A DNA stretch of 64,000 bases from Archegozetes longisetosus (GCA_018873245.2 JAEMBT020000006.1:2855855-2919854); one strand, 5' to 3'; numbered from the stretch's first letter, positions 1 to 16,136 are shown. The notes: a model not told the origin generated them from the sequence alone. Numbers and translations: made by a program.

Positions 1-2059
1 ATAAATAATTGTGTATTAATATCGAGAGTATCACCCAAAAATCGTGCGATTCTCATAACAGGTTGTGATACGGGTTTTGGTCATCAGTTGGCAATAGAAA
101 TACATAAACTAGGTTTTCATGTATTCGCCGGAGTCTTGTTTGCCGATGGAATTGGGGCTCAAAATTTAAAATCTATTTGTCCAGATAGAATGAAAGTACT
201 GAAAATGGATGTCACGAATTTCGATGATGTTTCTAATGTTATAAGTGAAATTAAATTATCAGGACTTCAGTTATGGGCTGTTGTTAACAACGCTGGTATT
301 ATTTGTAACGGGCCAATTGAATGGGGACATGATATCAATGAACTATCAAAAGTATTTTCTGTTAATGTTTTTGGTGTTGTAAGAGTCGCAAAATTATCAA
401 TACCTTTGTTGAGACAGTCAAACGGTAGAATCATCAATGTTGCGAGTGTTGCTGGTAAATAATATTTTGCGAATTTCTCATAAAGAAGAATCTGTTACTA
501 CATTAGTTGATCAAACTTAATTTAGATAAGCTACTTCAAACATTCAGAATTCTGCAGAAGTTACCTATTAATTTCTCTCTTCCAATAACGTTTATTATTT
601 GAGCCGATATTATATCTACGAAACATCAATTACAATCCCAAAGCATATAGATTATTTTTTAAAATATATTTATTAAAATGTTTATTTAAGCAGTAGCTCA
701 AATTCACTTTGCTCTGGCTCTTAGTTCTTAAATTAACTTTTGAGACATTTAAGTTAAGGAATTTTTAAAATATTTTTCTGCTTAAATATGATTGAGTTAT
801 GCATAATTGCTAGTAAATGAATTATTTAGTACATATGAAGTACATCTATTGAAAAATCATCTCTTAAATTTGAAATTTCACTTTCCACCAGATATCTTTA
901 CTTAGCCCTTAGCAGTTAAATTTGATTTTATTCAGAAAATCAATTTTTAAAATTCAGTTTAAATTTATTTTTCTGCCTATTGAAGATAGTTAAAAATTTG
1001 GTTGATATCTAAAAAACTTATATATTAATTTCAAGAATATTTTTCGTATATCGAATCACGAATAAAAGATCTACAATCATAAATTTAGAAGTTCATTAGA
1101 TTTCTGAAAACTAAACAAAATATACAGTTCATTTCTAACATATTTTTCCAATTATTTTCTCTCAAGTATATTCTTCATCAATTCAATTGCTTTGCTTAAA
1201 TTGTTTTTATTGAATATCAAATGAGTTTTATGTATTTCAATCAAAATTAATTATTGTTCATAAGCATGTTGAAATTCGATATTGTAATGTTTAATTTATG
1301 GACCTAATTCTATTTTAGAGCTGTTAAGCTAAGAGATGAACGAAAAGACTGATTGTGTGACTAAGCTCCTTTTCCTAGATTTACGATATGAACACGATAT
1401 ACACAAATAAGACTTTTTCTAAAGTTATACAGATTTTGAGTTTAATATCCCAAACACTGCCCTTATTCAAATGATGCAGATTATACTGATAAACATTTTC
1501 TCATTATTATCTTTCTGAAATTTCAATTGAGTCAATAGGAACCTAATTCAAATATAACTTTTCAGGTCGGATCACAGTCCGAGGACTTTGCTTTTACTCT
1601 GTTTCTAAGCATGCCGTTAAGTCATTTTCTGATGGACTTCGCAGAGAATTGAATAGATTCAATATCAAAGTAGTGACTATTGAACCAACGATGTATAGAA
1701 CACCAATGGCTGATTGGAATTCGGTAAGAACTTGTATCAATAATGCGTGGAGCCAAACATCAAATGAAGTTCAGTTGGCTTATAGTGACAAATGGCGCCA
1801 AAATTACTTTAAGGCAACGAAATATACATTGAAGTATTCACGTAAACAAACTCACGAAGTTGTCGATGCAATGGTTGATGCCATCACTTCACAAGAACCT
1901 CGAATTTATTACAAATGTGGTGGCTTTCTGGATCATATTTCAATATTTCTGCTCAGTTATTTTCCAGAGTCAATACAAGATTTCTTACTCAATAGTTTGA
2001 TGAAACTATTTATCAAAATTCTGAATTTAATAAACTTCTCATCAAATTCAAAAGAATGA
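1..2059 (+). CDS. SDR9C-like short-chain dehydrogenase, 5' end off the window
   Basis: Two exons are visible: 1-454 (open to the window edge) and 1566-2059. They join through a phase-1 intron (GTAAAT donor, TTTCAG acceptor) that splits a Gly codon. The product carries the Rossmann cofactor motif TGCDTGFG, the NNAG motif, the Ser region INVASVAG, the catalytic pair in YSVSK and the stretch SFSDGLRREL typical of retinol / 17-beta-hydroxysteroid / hydroxybutyrate dehydrogenase-like SDRs. Two full-length paralogues at 30352-32041 and 36084-37575 share the intron position; by alignment to them about 49 N-terminal residues, the membrane anchor, lie off the window. The expected reaction is NAD(P)-dependent oxidoreduction of a lipid alcohol or ketone at the ER membrane; the substrate cannot be read from sequence. 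The 1111-base intron is AT-rich and shows no other gene. No frame damage is visible. Confidence 0.85.
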
Positions 2060-2187
2060 AAAACTTTTTCATCAATATTCTTTCTTCATATCGGTATTCT
2101 GACAAGTAGCATAATCTCGACTATTTTAAAATTAGATTATTATCAGTACTTTAAACATTATCTGAGACAACAATCAATCGGTGACTT

Positions 2188-2240
2188 TAGAGCTGAGCAT
2201 AAATGACATGAGGTCCTCCAGGACCCCCGTACCTGAGATG
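2188..2240 (-). mobile_element. Truncated hAT terminal repeat at the duplication border
   Basis: About 53 bases match the reverse complement of the 3' end of the hAT element at 24548-26849, including TAGAGCTGAGCATAAA and the subterminal GAGGTCCTCCAGGAC. The match stops where homology to copy B of the segmental duplication begins. Only this terminal piece is present; no transposase follows. Confidence 0.7.
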
Positions 2241-2290
2241 ATTTTTTCATCTAAAAAATGTTGATACGAAATTAATTAAAAAATTGATAT

Positions 2291-3015
2291 TACAGAGTTT
2301 TTCTATTGATTAACTGATTTGTTCAAAACTTTATACTGTGGGCAGTCCTTAAGCCTGCCAGTGTTCAAAACTGATTTGAACAAAACATTAATTGCTTTCA
2401 GTCAAGTTTAACCTTGAGCGCAAAAGTGTTTTAAACGTTAAATTCAATTTGAATTATTTCTCAAAATTGACTCTAAAGTTGAATACAAACAATATCAATT
2501 AGTTATTTGTTCTTTTCTGAGACACTTTGGTAGATATTTTTCCATATTCTTGAAATAATTTTCCCAATTAGAAGTGATTTCTTCAGAGTTATCTTTTTGC
2601 CACTATATCTGCCATTTTTGAACTCTATTGAGAACCTCTTTAGCCAATGGAAGCACTTTATAAGTGAGGTGAGGCTCAAAATGAAGATCAACTATGAATT
2701 GGTTAACACCAGCTTTAAAAAAAATCACTTCTAAATTACGCAAATTATTTCAAGAATATGGAAACATATCTCCCAAAGTGTTTTAGAAAAGAACAAACAA
2801 CTAACTAATATTCTTTGTGTTTAACTTTAGAACAAATTTTGAGAAATAATTCAAATTGAATTTAACGTTTAAAACATTTTTGCGCTTAAGGTTAAACTTG
2901 ACTGAAAGCAGTTAATGTTTTATTCAAATCAGTTAAAGTTTTGAACATTCGCAGGCTAATTAAACAACTGCTCATAGTTTCAAGTTTTGAGCAGTTAATC
3001 AATAGAGAAACTGTA
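2291..3015. mobile_element. Foldback Tc1/mariner (IS630-like) derivative, copy A
   Basis: The element is a near-complete palindrome bounded by TA. Its ends are CAGAGTTTTTCTATTGATTA and, on the other strand, CAGTTTCTCTATTGATTA. The arms are about 300 bases each. The spacer and right arm encode, on the plus strand, the C-terminal end of a DDE transposase (a PFLNSIENLFSQWK-like segment followed by a basic helix); this copy has a few indels. The arms look like an inverted duplication of the element's own 3' end. It lies upstream of the orphan HSD17B12-like exon, as in copy B. Confidence 0.75.
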
Positions 3016-3048
3016 TTTTACGAAAATCATTTTTACAATTTTTTACAG

Positions 3049-3398
3049 CAAAAGCCTACATGACTTTTCTGTCTAAAGCGCTATCAGTTGAATATGAATC
3101 TAAAGGAGTACTAATACAAACAGTACTTCCAAACCAAGTCAAGACTAAACTCTCAAAGAATGTTTATATGCCTCTTCTATCGGTCACACCTGAACAATAT
3201 GTGTCTCATTCTATGAAAACGGTTGGAATCGAATGGTCTACTTATGGCCATTGGAAACATAAACTGATTGCTTACTTTATGGCAATGACCGCATCTATTT
3301 TGGGAAAACGAATGTTTCTCAAATTTGGATTAATCTCACTCAATAAACGCAGAGTTCAATTTTACAGACAAAACAACTTCAGTTTAAGCAATGACTAA
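3049..3398 (+). pseudogene. Orphan last exon of an HSD17B12-like gene
   Basis: This 350-base open exon has a normal acceptor (TTTTTACAG) and stop codon. It is almost identical to the last exon of the complete gene at 47029-49931 (49582-49931). It encodes the Lys of the YxxxK site, the stretch VEYESKGVLIQTVLPNQVKT and the C-terminus. The two upstream exons with the cofactor site and catalytic Tyr are absent, because the duplication begins inside intron 2. It cannot make a working reductase alone. It lies on the same strand as the SDR9C-like gene that ends at 2059, so a read-through transcript is possible in principle. Confidence 0.85.
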
Positions 3399-4520
3399 AC
3401 TTTTGCTCAAATCTACTTCAAATTATTAAGACATTTACTTTTGCATTTTATTTTTATTAATAAATGACTCATTTTTTTATTATGCAACGATCGCATTGCA
3501 ACAAATTAAAGCAATTGTTTGATCAATGAATGCAATTCGTATTCTGATTTTATAATAATTTTGCACCACTTTCTCATATACAGCAATAACTTCGATAAAA
3601 CATTATAAAACTGTTAAAATAACTCTAATCCTAAACAATTATAATGTTTTAAATATTTTTATATTAAATAAACTGTTGAATCCATTAACTCATATAATTT
3701 GAGAACAATTCATTTCAGTTTTGATTCAATGTTTTGATTCGGTACATAATTTCATTATCGAATACTATAGAAAATAAGTATTTTAATGTACGATCAAAAC
3801 TTTATAACGCATTCCTACGAATATTAAAATTAGTTGAATCGAAATTGTAAATGAAAACGAAATACAAACTCTACATTTTCTATATATTTTTTGATATAAG
3901 TTCAAACATAAAACTGCATATAATTTACCTGAAGCTTGTGGATAATACAGACAACGTTTGCGCATAAAAATAACTAAAAGTTTGAGCTGACGGGTCAGCT
4001 TCTCTCAAGACATTTGTTGTACAAATGTTGGGTTCAATTGAAACCGAAATTTACTTAAATTTGACAATTTGAAAGTTTCTTTAGAGTTTATTTAGACAAA
4101 AGATTATTAATTTTCCATTTTAGATTTTGTTTATTCTGATGTGTTGCTATTGTTTAACTTGAGTTCTACTGACTTAAACTGTGTATTTTAATACTCGAAA
4201 ATAATCAAAAAATGATTATTTGCTACTCAAGTTCAATTTATGCGTCATTTTTCAATTATAAAAAATATCTTTGTGTAAGTTTAATAGTAATTACTCGAGT
4301 CACTAAAGGCTGTATTGAAAAATTTTCAAATTGTCTATCTGATTAGACACCTAGCTTATTTTTCTCACTTCAGACTTGCATCAAATTTCTATTTTTGAGG
4401 AATAATGAATTTTTAGAGACGAAAGCTTTTGTAATCACATATTTCATTTAAATAATAACCAAAGATATTTTTTAATGCTAAAATTTCAAGTGTTTACTTC
4501 ATTTTCAAACTTATCTTAGA
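3399..4520. other. Non-coding, duplicated
   Basis: AT-rich sequence shared with 49932-50929. About 115 bases near 3500-3630 are missing from copy B. I see no gene or structured repeat. Confidence 0.6.
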
Positions 4521-4640
4521 TTTTCATCTGAAGCCGTATCAGTTGAGCTTGAGTCTGACGGGGTTCACATATAGATAGTTACACCAAACCAAAGCAAAAT
4601 TGAAGCTGTTAAAGACAGTCAAGAATTGGTAAAATCATCA
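4521..4640 (+). pseudogene. Fossil HSD17B12-like last exon, copy A
   Basis: Conceptual translation resembles the first third of the HSD17B12-like last exon: FSSEAVSVELESDGVHI, an in-frame TAG, then IVTPNQSKIEA. It aligns with FLSEALSVEYESKGVLI and TVLPNQVKTK of the intact gene. Further stops follow. It lies about 1.1 kb downstream of the good exon and is present in both duplication copies, so it is older than the duplication. It looks like the remains of a further tandem gene copy. Confidence 0.7.
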
Positions 4641-6184
4641 TTGATGGAGATGATTGTAGTTGAAAAGCTAAATAAACTTTCATGAGTTGATCCCATTTGA
4701 AAAATATAGAGTGCAATTTTTTCAATCATATAAATTTTTTACAACAAAAATAAATACCTACTAAATTTAAGAAAACTTTTAATAAACCCTATTTTAAGTT
4801 GATTAGGCTTACAACCAAAAATATTGTATCAAGTTATTTCTTACATTATTTTACTCAACTCACTTTCAAAATAAGAATTATCTCTGTATAAAGCAGTAGT
4901 AACCAAACTAATATCCATTAAAGTACTGATGAGTGCTGTTTTCTCATGTGAGTTTATGTTCTATTGGCTTAAGACTATTAGAATTTTGTTTAAGAATCTT
5001 TTCATCAGATCAAGAATAGAAGATTAGATTTTCTTGAAAGATCTAATAACAGTCTCTTACAATTTTTTTTTTTGAAAATATAAACATCCTGTTTTTAACA
5101 TTACTCACATTAAGAATGACATTATAAATTGAAAATGGCATTTCTGATATTTAAAAGATATTTCATTACTACCTCATAACTTTATATAAATATTTGTATA
5201 GAAGTTTTATTATTGGAATGCATTGTGCATGTAATATAGGTCACATAAATTTTCGAAACTTGGCTAGCACATAGTCAGTTTTCCCTCAAATCATCTAATA
5301 GTATTTATCTTAAATATCTTCAACAGAATAATTCTGTAGCCCACTAAACTATGTTACTCAAGTTCTATTGTTACTCGTTGGATAATTGTATTTGTTGTAC
5401 TGAAAAAATTCATTTCTTATTTGGGAAAAAGCTTAGAATTTAAAACTTTCTCACATTATTTCATTTTGGGCAAGCATGTTTACAGTTTCATAAAAATTGA
5501 AATTTGACTTGGAGTCATTTGAAGCTCAAAATAAAATAATATTCTTTAATAAATTGTCTTAATTAGTATGCCTAATGATAAGTTACATTTTAAGAATTAA
5601 TTTTTTTATCAAACAATGTGATAAGCGTTAAAATTACATACTAGAAAAGAAATTTAATAAGAAGAATAATAGTGAAATCCCAATTTACACAAGAAATGAT
5701 TTAATCTATGGACATTGTAATGTTGCATCAAAAATCGCAAAAATCTATAATATTGTGCTATTTGTTCGAACTAAGTTAATTAAATTGAAGTCTATGCTCA
5801 CAAATTTTCTATTATTAATTTTTAAAAATTATGTTTTCTACAAGACTTTTCGGATCTTATTGACCGACAGCAAAATATTGCTATAAGCTTAAATTATATT
5901 TTTCAAGTGTTATATGATTCCTATCGATAATTTATTCCGCCTTAAAAGCATATCTAATGATGAATAAAATATTTTCAATTGGATGCGTGAGAATCCCGTT
6001 CAAAATTATTTTCTCAGCGAAAAAACCAGAAAAAACTTATGAATAAAAAGAAAAATGGAATGTAAACAAAATAGAGTAGAAAAATACAAATGAAAAATGA
6101 CGTAAAAGTATTATAAGTCACTTGTCATTGAAAGAGGGGAAAACTTTTGAGTGAAAACATCTATTCTATGCCAGATACACAATT
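4641..6184. other. Non-coding, duplicated
   Basis: AT-rich sequence matching 51798-53187 of copy B, apart from the first part, where copy B has a longer unrelated stretch (51133-51797). No gene is seen. Confidence 0.55.
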
Positions 6185-6600
6185 TTAGTTTCATACACAA
6201 AAAGTCGTCAAACTCCAAATGAATTGTAGGCCCATATCATTGAAATAGATAGGTAAAGAGTTAAAGCTCTCCGCAGAGTCGAAGCCAGACTTTTGGCTCA
6301 CTTTATATGCACTAAGGATTAATGAATTTTATCCCACTCTATGTTAAGGTTTGACAAAAGTTATATCGAAGCAGATCTTAGGTTTATTCGCAATAAATGC
6401 ACTTTTTTGGCAAACGCTACTATTTTTGATGAGTTGAGCGCCAAAAAGTCTTATACAAACCCGTAGACCCCCTATGGCTACGATTAATGTAACTTTGATT
6501 TGGTTTTATTTGACTTTAAAGTAAGCTATTTTAGAGAATATAAATAAAGTGAAAGGTGCTCAATCTATAAGTTTAAAAGCGTTGATTATTTAACTTCTTG

Positions 6601-6660
6601 AGTGGCCTAGTGGTTAGTGTAATCACGACTAGTGGAATAGGGTCGTGTTCGCGTATACTG
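6601..6660 (+). other. tRNA-like (SINE-type) promoter remnant
   Basis: Contains TGGCCTAGTGGTTAG, a good match to a Pol III A box in a D-arm context, and about 30 bases later a weak B box (GTGTTCGCGT). A full cloverleaf and anticodon loop cannot be folded by eye, so this is not called a tRNA gene. It may be the head of an old SINE carried inside the TIR element. Confidence 0.3.
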
Positions 6661-6771
6661 TTAACAATTTGTTTTTAATATCAAAATATGATTTTTATTT
6701 GAATTTTTCATTGGAAAATTTAACTTACTATACGCGTTTGCCTTAACATTCTAAAGAATAGAACAATTTAT

Positions 6772-7276
6772 TAGTTGATTAGCAATAAATGTATGCAATA
6801 CATGATTATCACGTGATTAATCCAATTTGATTTATATGATTTGAAATCAAGTTGTTCTTCAATTATACATCATAAGTTCAGCTTTACTGCATACAATGAG
6901 CTATAATTATTAGTAAATTTGATTTCTTACTTAATTTATTGCTTAGTTTCATATTCATTATTGGTTTTGTTGAGTTAACTTTTTATTATTTTATAATTGA
7001 CTATAACATCCGACAATGCAAGTCAAAAAAATTTCTGATGTTGTAGTCAATTATAAAATAATCAAAAGGAAACTCAACAAATATAGTAATGAACATAAAA
7101 CTAAGCAATGAATTAAGTAAGAAATCAAATTTACTAAGAATTACAGCTCATTGTATGCAATAAAGCTGAAATGATAATGTAGAATTTAGAAACAACTTGG
7201 TTTCAAATCATATAAATCAGATTGGGATTAATCATGTAATAATCATGTATTGCATACATTTACTGCTAATCAGCTA
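6772..7276. repeat. Large palindrome (foldback MITE)
   Basis: Two arms of about 240 bases meet near 7020. Outer ends read TAGTTGATTAGCA and, on the other strand, TAGCTGATTAGCA. It is nested in the 6185-7531 element. No coding sequence. Confidence 0.75.
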
Positions 7277-7531
7277 AACATTACAAATAGTTCCTGTGAT
7301 TTATCTGAGTGTAAAAATAAATGATTCCAATGAAGTAAACTTTGAAAACTGCTATTCTTTAAAATTGATATTACCAATACATGTATTATAAAGTATAAGA
7401 AACTATTAAAGATTTCGATTAGATTTTTCTATCATCTGCTTATAAACTTTTACCCCCGGAGATTGACAATCAGTATTAAAAGATCTAATATCTACAGTGG
7501 CGTTTGAGGACTTTTTTGAGTCTGAAACTAA

Positions 7532-8229
7532 AATTATTGTTACTAAAAGCCAGTAATAAGGCTTTGTATTGCTAATACGTTTGTGTTTAGTGTTGCACAA
7601 AATAAGCTGCAAAAGTTTAATAGGGAGTCACATCTGATCTGTGACACAGTGAAACACTGGATTTCTATCTGTAGTACATTTTATGCTACAGGTGTGCCCT
7701 CATAACCACTTGTTAGCATTTTAGATAATTTTCAAGTAAAACTATTGAATTTTGAGCTTAATTCGATTTCATTGGAGAGAACTTTCATGAAAAATATTTT
7801 TTAGTCTATTATGGATTCAGTTTTCTAAAGTGCTCATTATATTTTCTGGGGATTTTAGCATTCGTCATACAATTTTCAGAAACTTTAAATTAATTTCTTG
7901 ATAGTTGGCTAAAACGATTAAAATTGTTTTATTTATACCTTTAAGAGTGGTTCAAAGTTTATTTAAATCGAAAATTTATTTTTTAGTGAAAGCGTCCATT
8001 GCTTTCTAACGGCCATAATTGATATAAAATTATAGGAAAATTGATTAAAACTTACAAGTCGAAAACTTTTACAGTTTTTAATTTATAATAACTTAGATCG
8101 ATAATATTTAATAAGTTTTGAAGTTTTAGTAATAAAAGTGCAAACAATTTTTTTAATAATGACTATCCAGCTGCATCGAATCGTATGAAGATCTAATTAC
8201 AGTCTTTCTCGGATCCAAAGTCTAATAAG
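7532..8229. other. Non-coding, duplicated
   Basis: Shared closely with 53188-53888 of copy B. No gene is seen; it is upstream sequence of the DPP4-like gene. Confidence 0.55.
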
Positions 8230-8702
8230 TAGAGTCGAGACTTTCCGGACTAAATATTAATAAATTCCTGTAAATTCCGGAAAATTCCGGAAAATTTATT
8301 TAAATGATAGAAAATATACATTCACTTATAGAGAAGAGAATAGAAATGAATGAAAAGACACTCAAATGAAAGAAAAGTACTGAATAAACTAATACTAAAT
8401 CAATTATGAACTTGTTTATAAACTTAAGGGTAATTATTTCTTAAAATATGTGTTCAGACTAACCATATCTGATAATAAATATTTTAATCTTAAGACTTAA
8501 ATACATATAAAGTCATTAAAAGTATTTTTCCAGATTAAAATTGAAAATTCCGGAATTCAGGAGATATCAAAGATTCCGGATTTTTCCGGAGCGTAGAAAT
8601 TGAAATTTTTCTTAATATTAGTTAATTGATGTTTCTTAAGTATTTTTCGTTCGATTTGTGTGTATTAAAAAATTCCGGACGATCCGGAAAGTCTTGACTC
8701 TG
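8230..8702. mobile_element. hAT-type MITE, 473 bp, copy A only
   Basis: Perfect 8-bp target duplication CTAATAAG at 8222-8229 and 8703-8710, with a single CTAATAAG at the matching empty site in copy B. Terminal repeats are TAGAGTCGAGACTTTCCGGA on the left and CAGAGTCAAGACTTTCCGGA on the right (reverse strand). TTCCGGA motifs recur inside near both ends, like the subterminal repeats bound by hAT transposases. No reading frame. Confidence 0.88.
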
Positions 8703-8864
8703 CTAATAAGTCTTAAGATCGAAAGTGAAATACTACCTAAATAATAGACACACTATCAGCAATAAAAGTAAGACAAATCAAGTGTATGTGTGTTATTCTC
8801 AGCCAATTGTGTTAGACCTAGTTATTATTAGTGCAAATTTTATCAGCTTATGAATCGCTACTAA

Positions 8865-13709
<4,845 letters not shown>

Positions 13710-13848
13710 AGATTTTTCATAGAGTTTCTTAAGACATAAGTAATTATAATATGCTTAAAGTACTTTCTTTTAAGTAATTATTTCTGAATATCTACTCCAT
13801 TTCGATAGAAGTCATATTTTTCTTAATATAAATAGCACTTAATTGTTA

Positions 13849-14444
13849 TGTTATGCAGATATAGATTCTATGATTTTAAATCAGTTTTTCATTCTTTTAA
13901 AATAGTTTGTCAAACAATTATCTTTAAAATGCTTTATATTTTATGTAATGCTTTACTAACGCTTTCAAGGTTATTATTGTATTAACGTTTGCTATGAAAG
14001 GCGGTGAATATTTTAAAAGAATAACAATTCAGACCTATTTTGTTTATATAAGATATGTTAAAAAACTGGTAAAAAGAATCAGTCTTTGGGCGGAGGCCTT
14101 GAGAAGAGGACCTCATTATGCCCCTAAGTGAATGTGGAAAAGTGTTAGAAAGAAGTAAAATCTTTTAATATGTGAAAACTTTTAAATATGTTTATAACAT
14201 TTTTATGTTTCAATCAAATAATGAAATCACGTCTAAGTCCTATGTTATATTTCTTTATCTATTTGTTAATTAAATATTATTTTAATTACTTATAATTTTT
14301 AAAGAAAATAAAAGATCGCAATCAAAAAGAGTATAATATAACTAATAATTTAATAGAATATGTTTCAGAATTCTGGATAAATAATTAACTTTAGTCTCCA
14401 GTTATGCGTTTAGGTTTATGAGCTCGAACCTGAACGGCATAACA
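13849..14444. mobile_element. Short-TIR element with GTTA target duplication, copy A only
   Basis: Flanked by GTTA (13845-13848 and 14445-14448); copy B has one GTTA and no insert. The ends are TGTTATGC and GCATAACA. A longer relative in opposite orientation is at 23535-24430; both contain the AGCTCGAACCT-type subterminal stretch and the GCGGAGGCCT segment. No reading frame; superfamily unknown. Confidence 0.75.
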
Positions 14445-15108
14445 GTTACTTCTGGAATAATTTTTAAGTGTTTTTTATCCATTAATTCAATAGTTATTGC
14501 AACATGAATTGTAAAATATTCTGAGAAACAAGAGAACTCCTAATACAAGAGCTAATTGTTCAAATACTGTTCTGAATTTAATCGAGCAGCTCTCTATAGA
14601 TATCTTCACCTTTTGATTAAGTTAAAGAATTTAGGCCCTCGCAATTATCGAAACATGATGTGTGTTATAGCAAATGAGTAACAAATATAATTAACTAGCA
14701 CAATCTCTTGTGTTTTCGACTTATTAGAAATATTTGCTATAATAATACGAAATGCATTTAGATATATGATTAATCAGCTCAACCAAATAAATGGTGACCA
14801 CGAGTTAAGTGTCAACTTTTAAAAAACCGCATAATCAAAATTTGAAAAGGACATAACTATTATTTTAATAATTTATAGGTATAACAAACTTGTTATAAAA
14901 TAGATAATAGACATCAGAGATTAGATAAAACCTTTTAAACTTTTGTTAATGTGTGGCCTTTTTTAAAAGTTGGCACTTAACTCATAGCCACCCTTTATTT
15001 ATATAGGCAGATACAATACGATGAAGAGTTTTAAAGTTACATTACTCACAAAGATAATGATTGATGTTTGAAGTGAAATGAGACTTATGAATGCTAGCAG
15101 CTGTCAAC
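14445..15108. other. Non-coding 3' flank, duplicated
   Basis: Matches 59026-59689 of copy B. It ends in CTGTCAAC (15101-15108), the target duplication of the next element. No gene is seen. Confidence 0.55.
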
Positions 15109-15892
15109 TAGAGCTCGAACATAAGCTAAATTTTCAAACCCAACCCGTCCCGTGAATTTTCTTCTCTAACCCAACCCAACCCAACCCGCACCCGTCAGGA
15201 TTTGTAAACGGGTTACCAGTAATAAATCCGTACATTCCGTAAAAATGACAAATATTCATAATTCAACATTTTACTAAAGGGCATTCATCACTACGATTCA
15301 TTACTATAAAATTATTGTATTCTGTCAGTTATTTTTTTATAGAAATCAAAGTTTGATCTTGCAAATAGTAAGTTATCCATATTACTTGGATTGAGGGATG
15401 ATCTTTTATCAGCAAATGCAATACAAGCGTAGCTAAGGTTTCTTTCACTAGATAAATTTGTAGCAGAAATTGATACCAAACGCCTTAAAATTATGAAAAG
15501 ACGCGAATATTTGAGTTTATTTTGTCCCCAAAATTGCATTAGTAGAGTGTTTAGTATAAAACTATGGTTAAATCCAAATAATTCTGTACTTCAACATAAC
15601 TTCTGTTGATTGAGACTGTTTTCTCTACAATATTAATAAAGTCTTCGAGACTGGAGAGTCAACTTTAATATCAGTAGTAATACTTTTATCAGGAGTTTGT
15701 GTATTTTGGATATTAATACTTTCTGCGGATGATTTAAATAAATTTGCCTTCATAATTAGCATTTAATTATTTTCAAACAAAATAATTTTGTTTATGTACG
15801 GGTTTTCAAGAAAAAATTTTCAAACCCGACCCAAACCCGTACGGGTTTGGGTTTTTTTCCTGGCGGGTTTAGGGTTTCATGTTCCACCTCTA
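15109..15892 (-). mobile_element. hAT element with C-terminal transposase remnant, left inversion partner
   Basis: Terminal repeats are TAGAGCTCGAACAT and, at the other end, TAGAGGTGGAACAT. CCCAAACCC-rich subterminal repeats lie near both ends. A minus-strand frame at 15312-15539 encodes a hAT dimerisation segment (ISATNLSSERNLSYACIAF) and is identical in protein to the one at 28622-28849. Left flank is CTGTCAAC and right flank (15893-15900) is ATACAAAT, so the two sides are not a matching target duplication. The same two octamers flank the inverted copy at 28274-29016. Copy B has the empty site, one CTGTCAAC at 59682-59689. Confidence 0.88.
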
Positions 15893-16136
15893 ATACAAAT
15901 TACACCTATTTTGCACTAAGTGTTAACATTTTATATCGAAACATCTAAACTCCAATTCATTTTATTTTGACTTTATGGTAGTTTGAGGCCTTTTTTGATT
16001 TTAAGCGATTTATTAAACCCAAAAAAGTTAATTCTAAATATTTTCAAAGATTTAATTTTATAGTTTTCAAAGGGTTAATAATATAACGTGAATAACACAT
16101 CAAATATAAAATAAAATCATTCAGTTAGTTTAAAAT

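Larger units (their letters stand above)
6185..7531. mobile_element. Non-autonomous TIR element, 1347 bp, copy A only
   Basis: Flanked by AATT at 6181-6184 and 7532-7535; copy B has the uninterrupted site with a single AATT. The ends form imperfect inverted repeats of about 35 bases starting TTAGTTTCA and continuing CAAAAAGTC / TCAAAC. No transposase reading frame is present. It contains a 505-bp palindrome and a short tRNA-like sequence. The superfamily is not recognised. Confidence 0.75.

Noticed and set aside
6601-6660. Functional tRNA gene
   Set aside because: The B box is poor and no acceptor or anticodon stem can be formed by eye.
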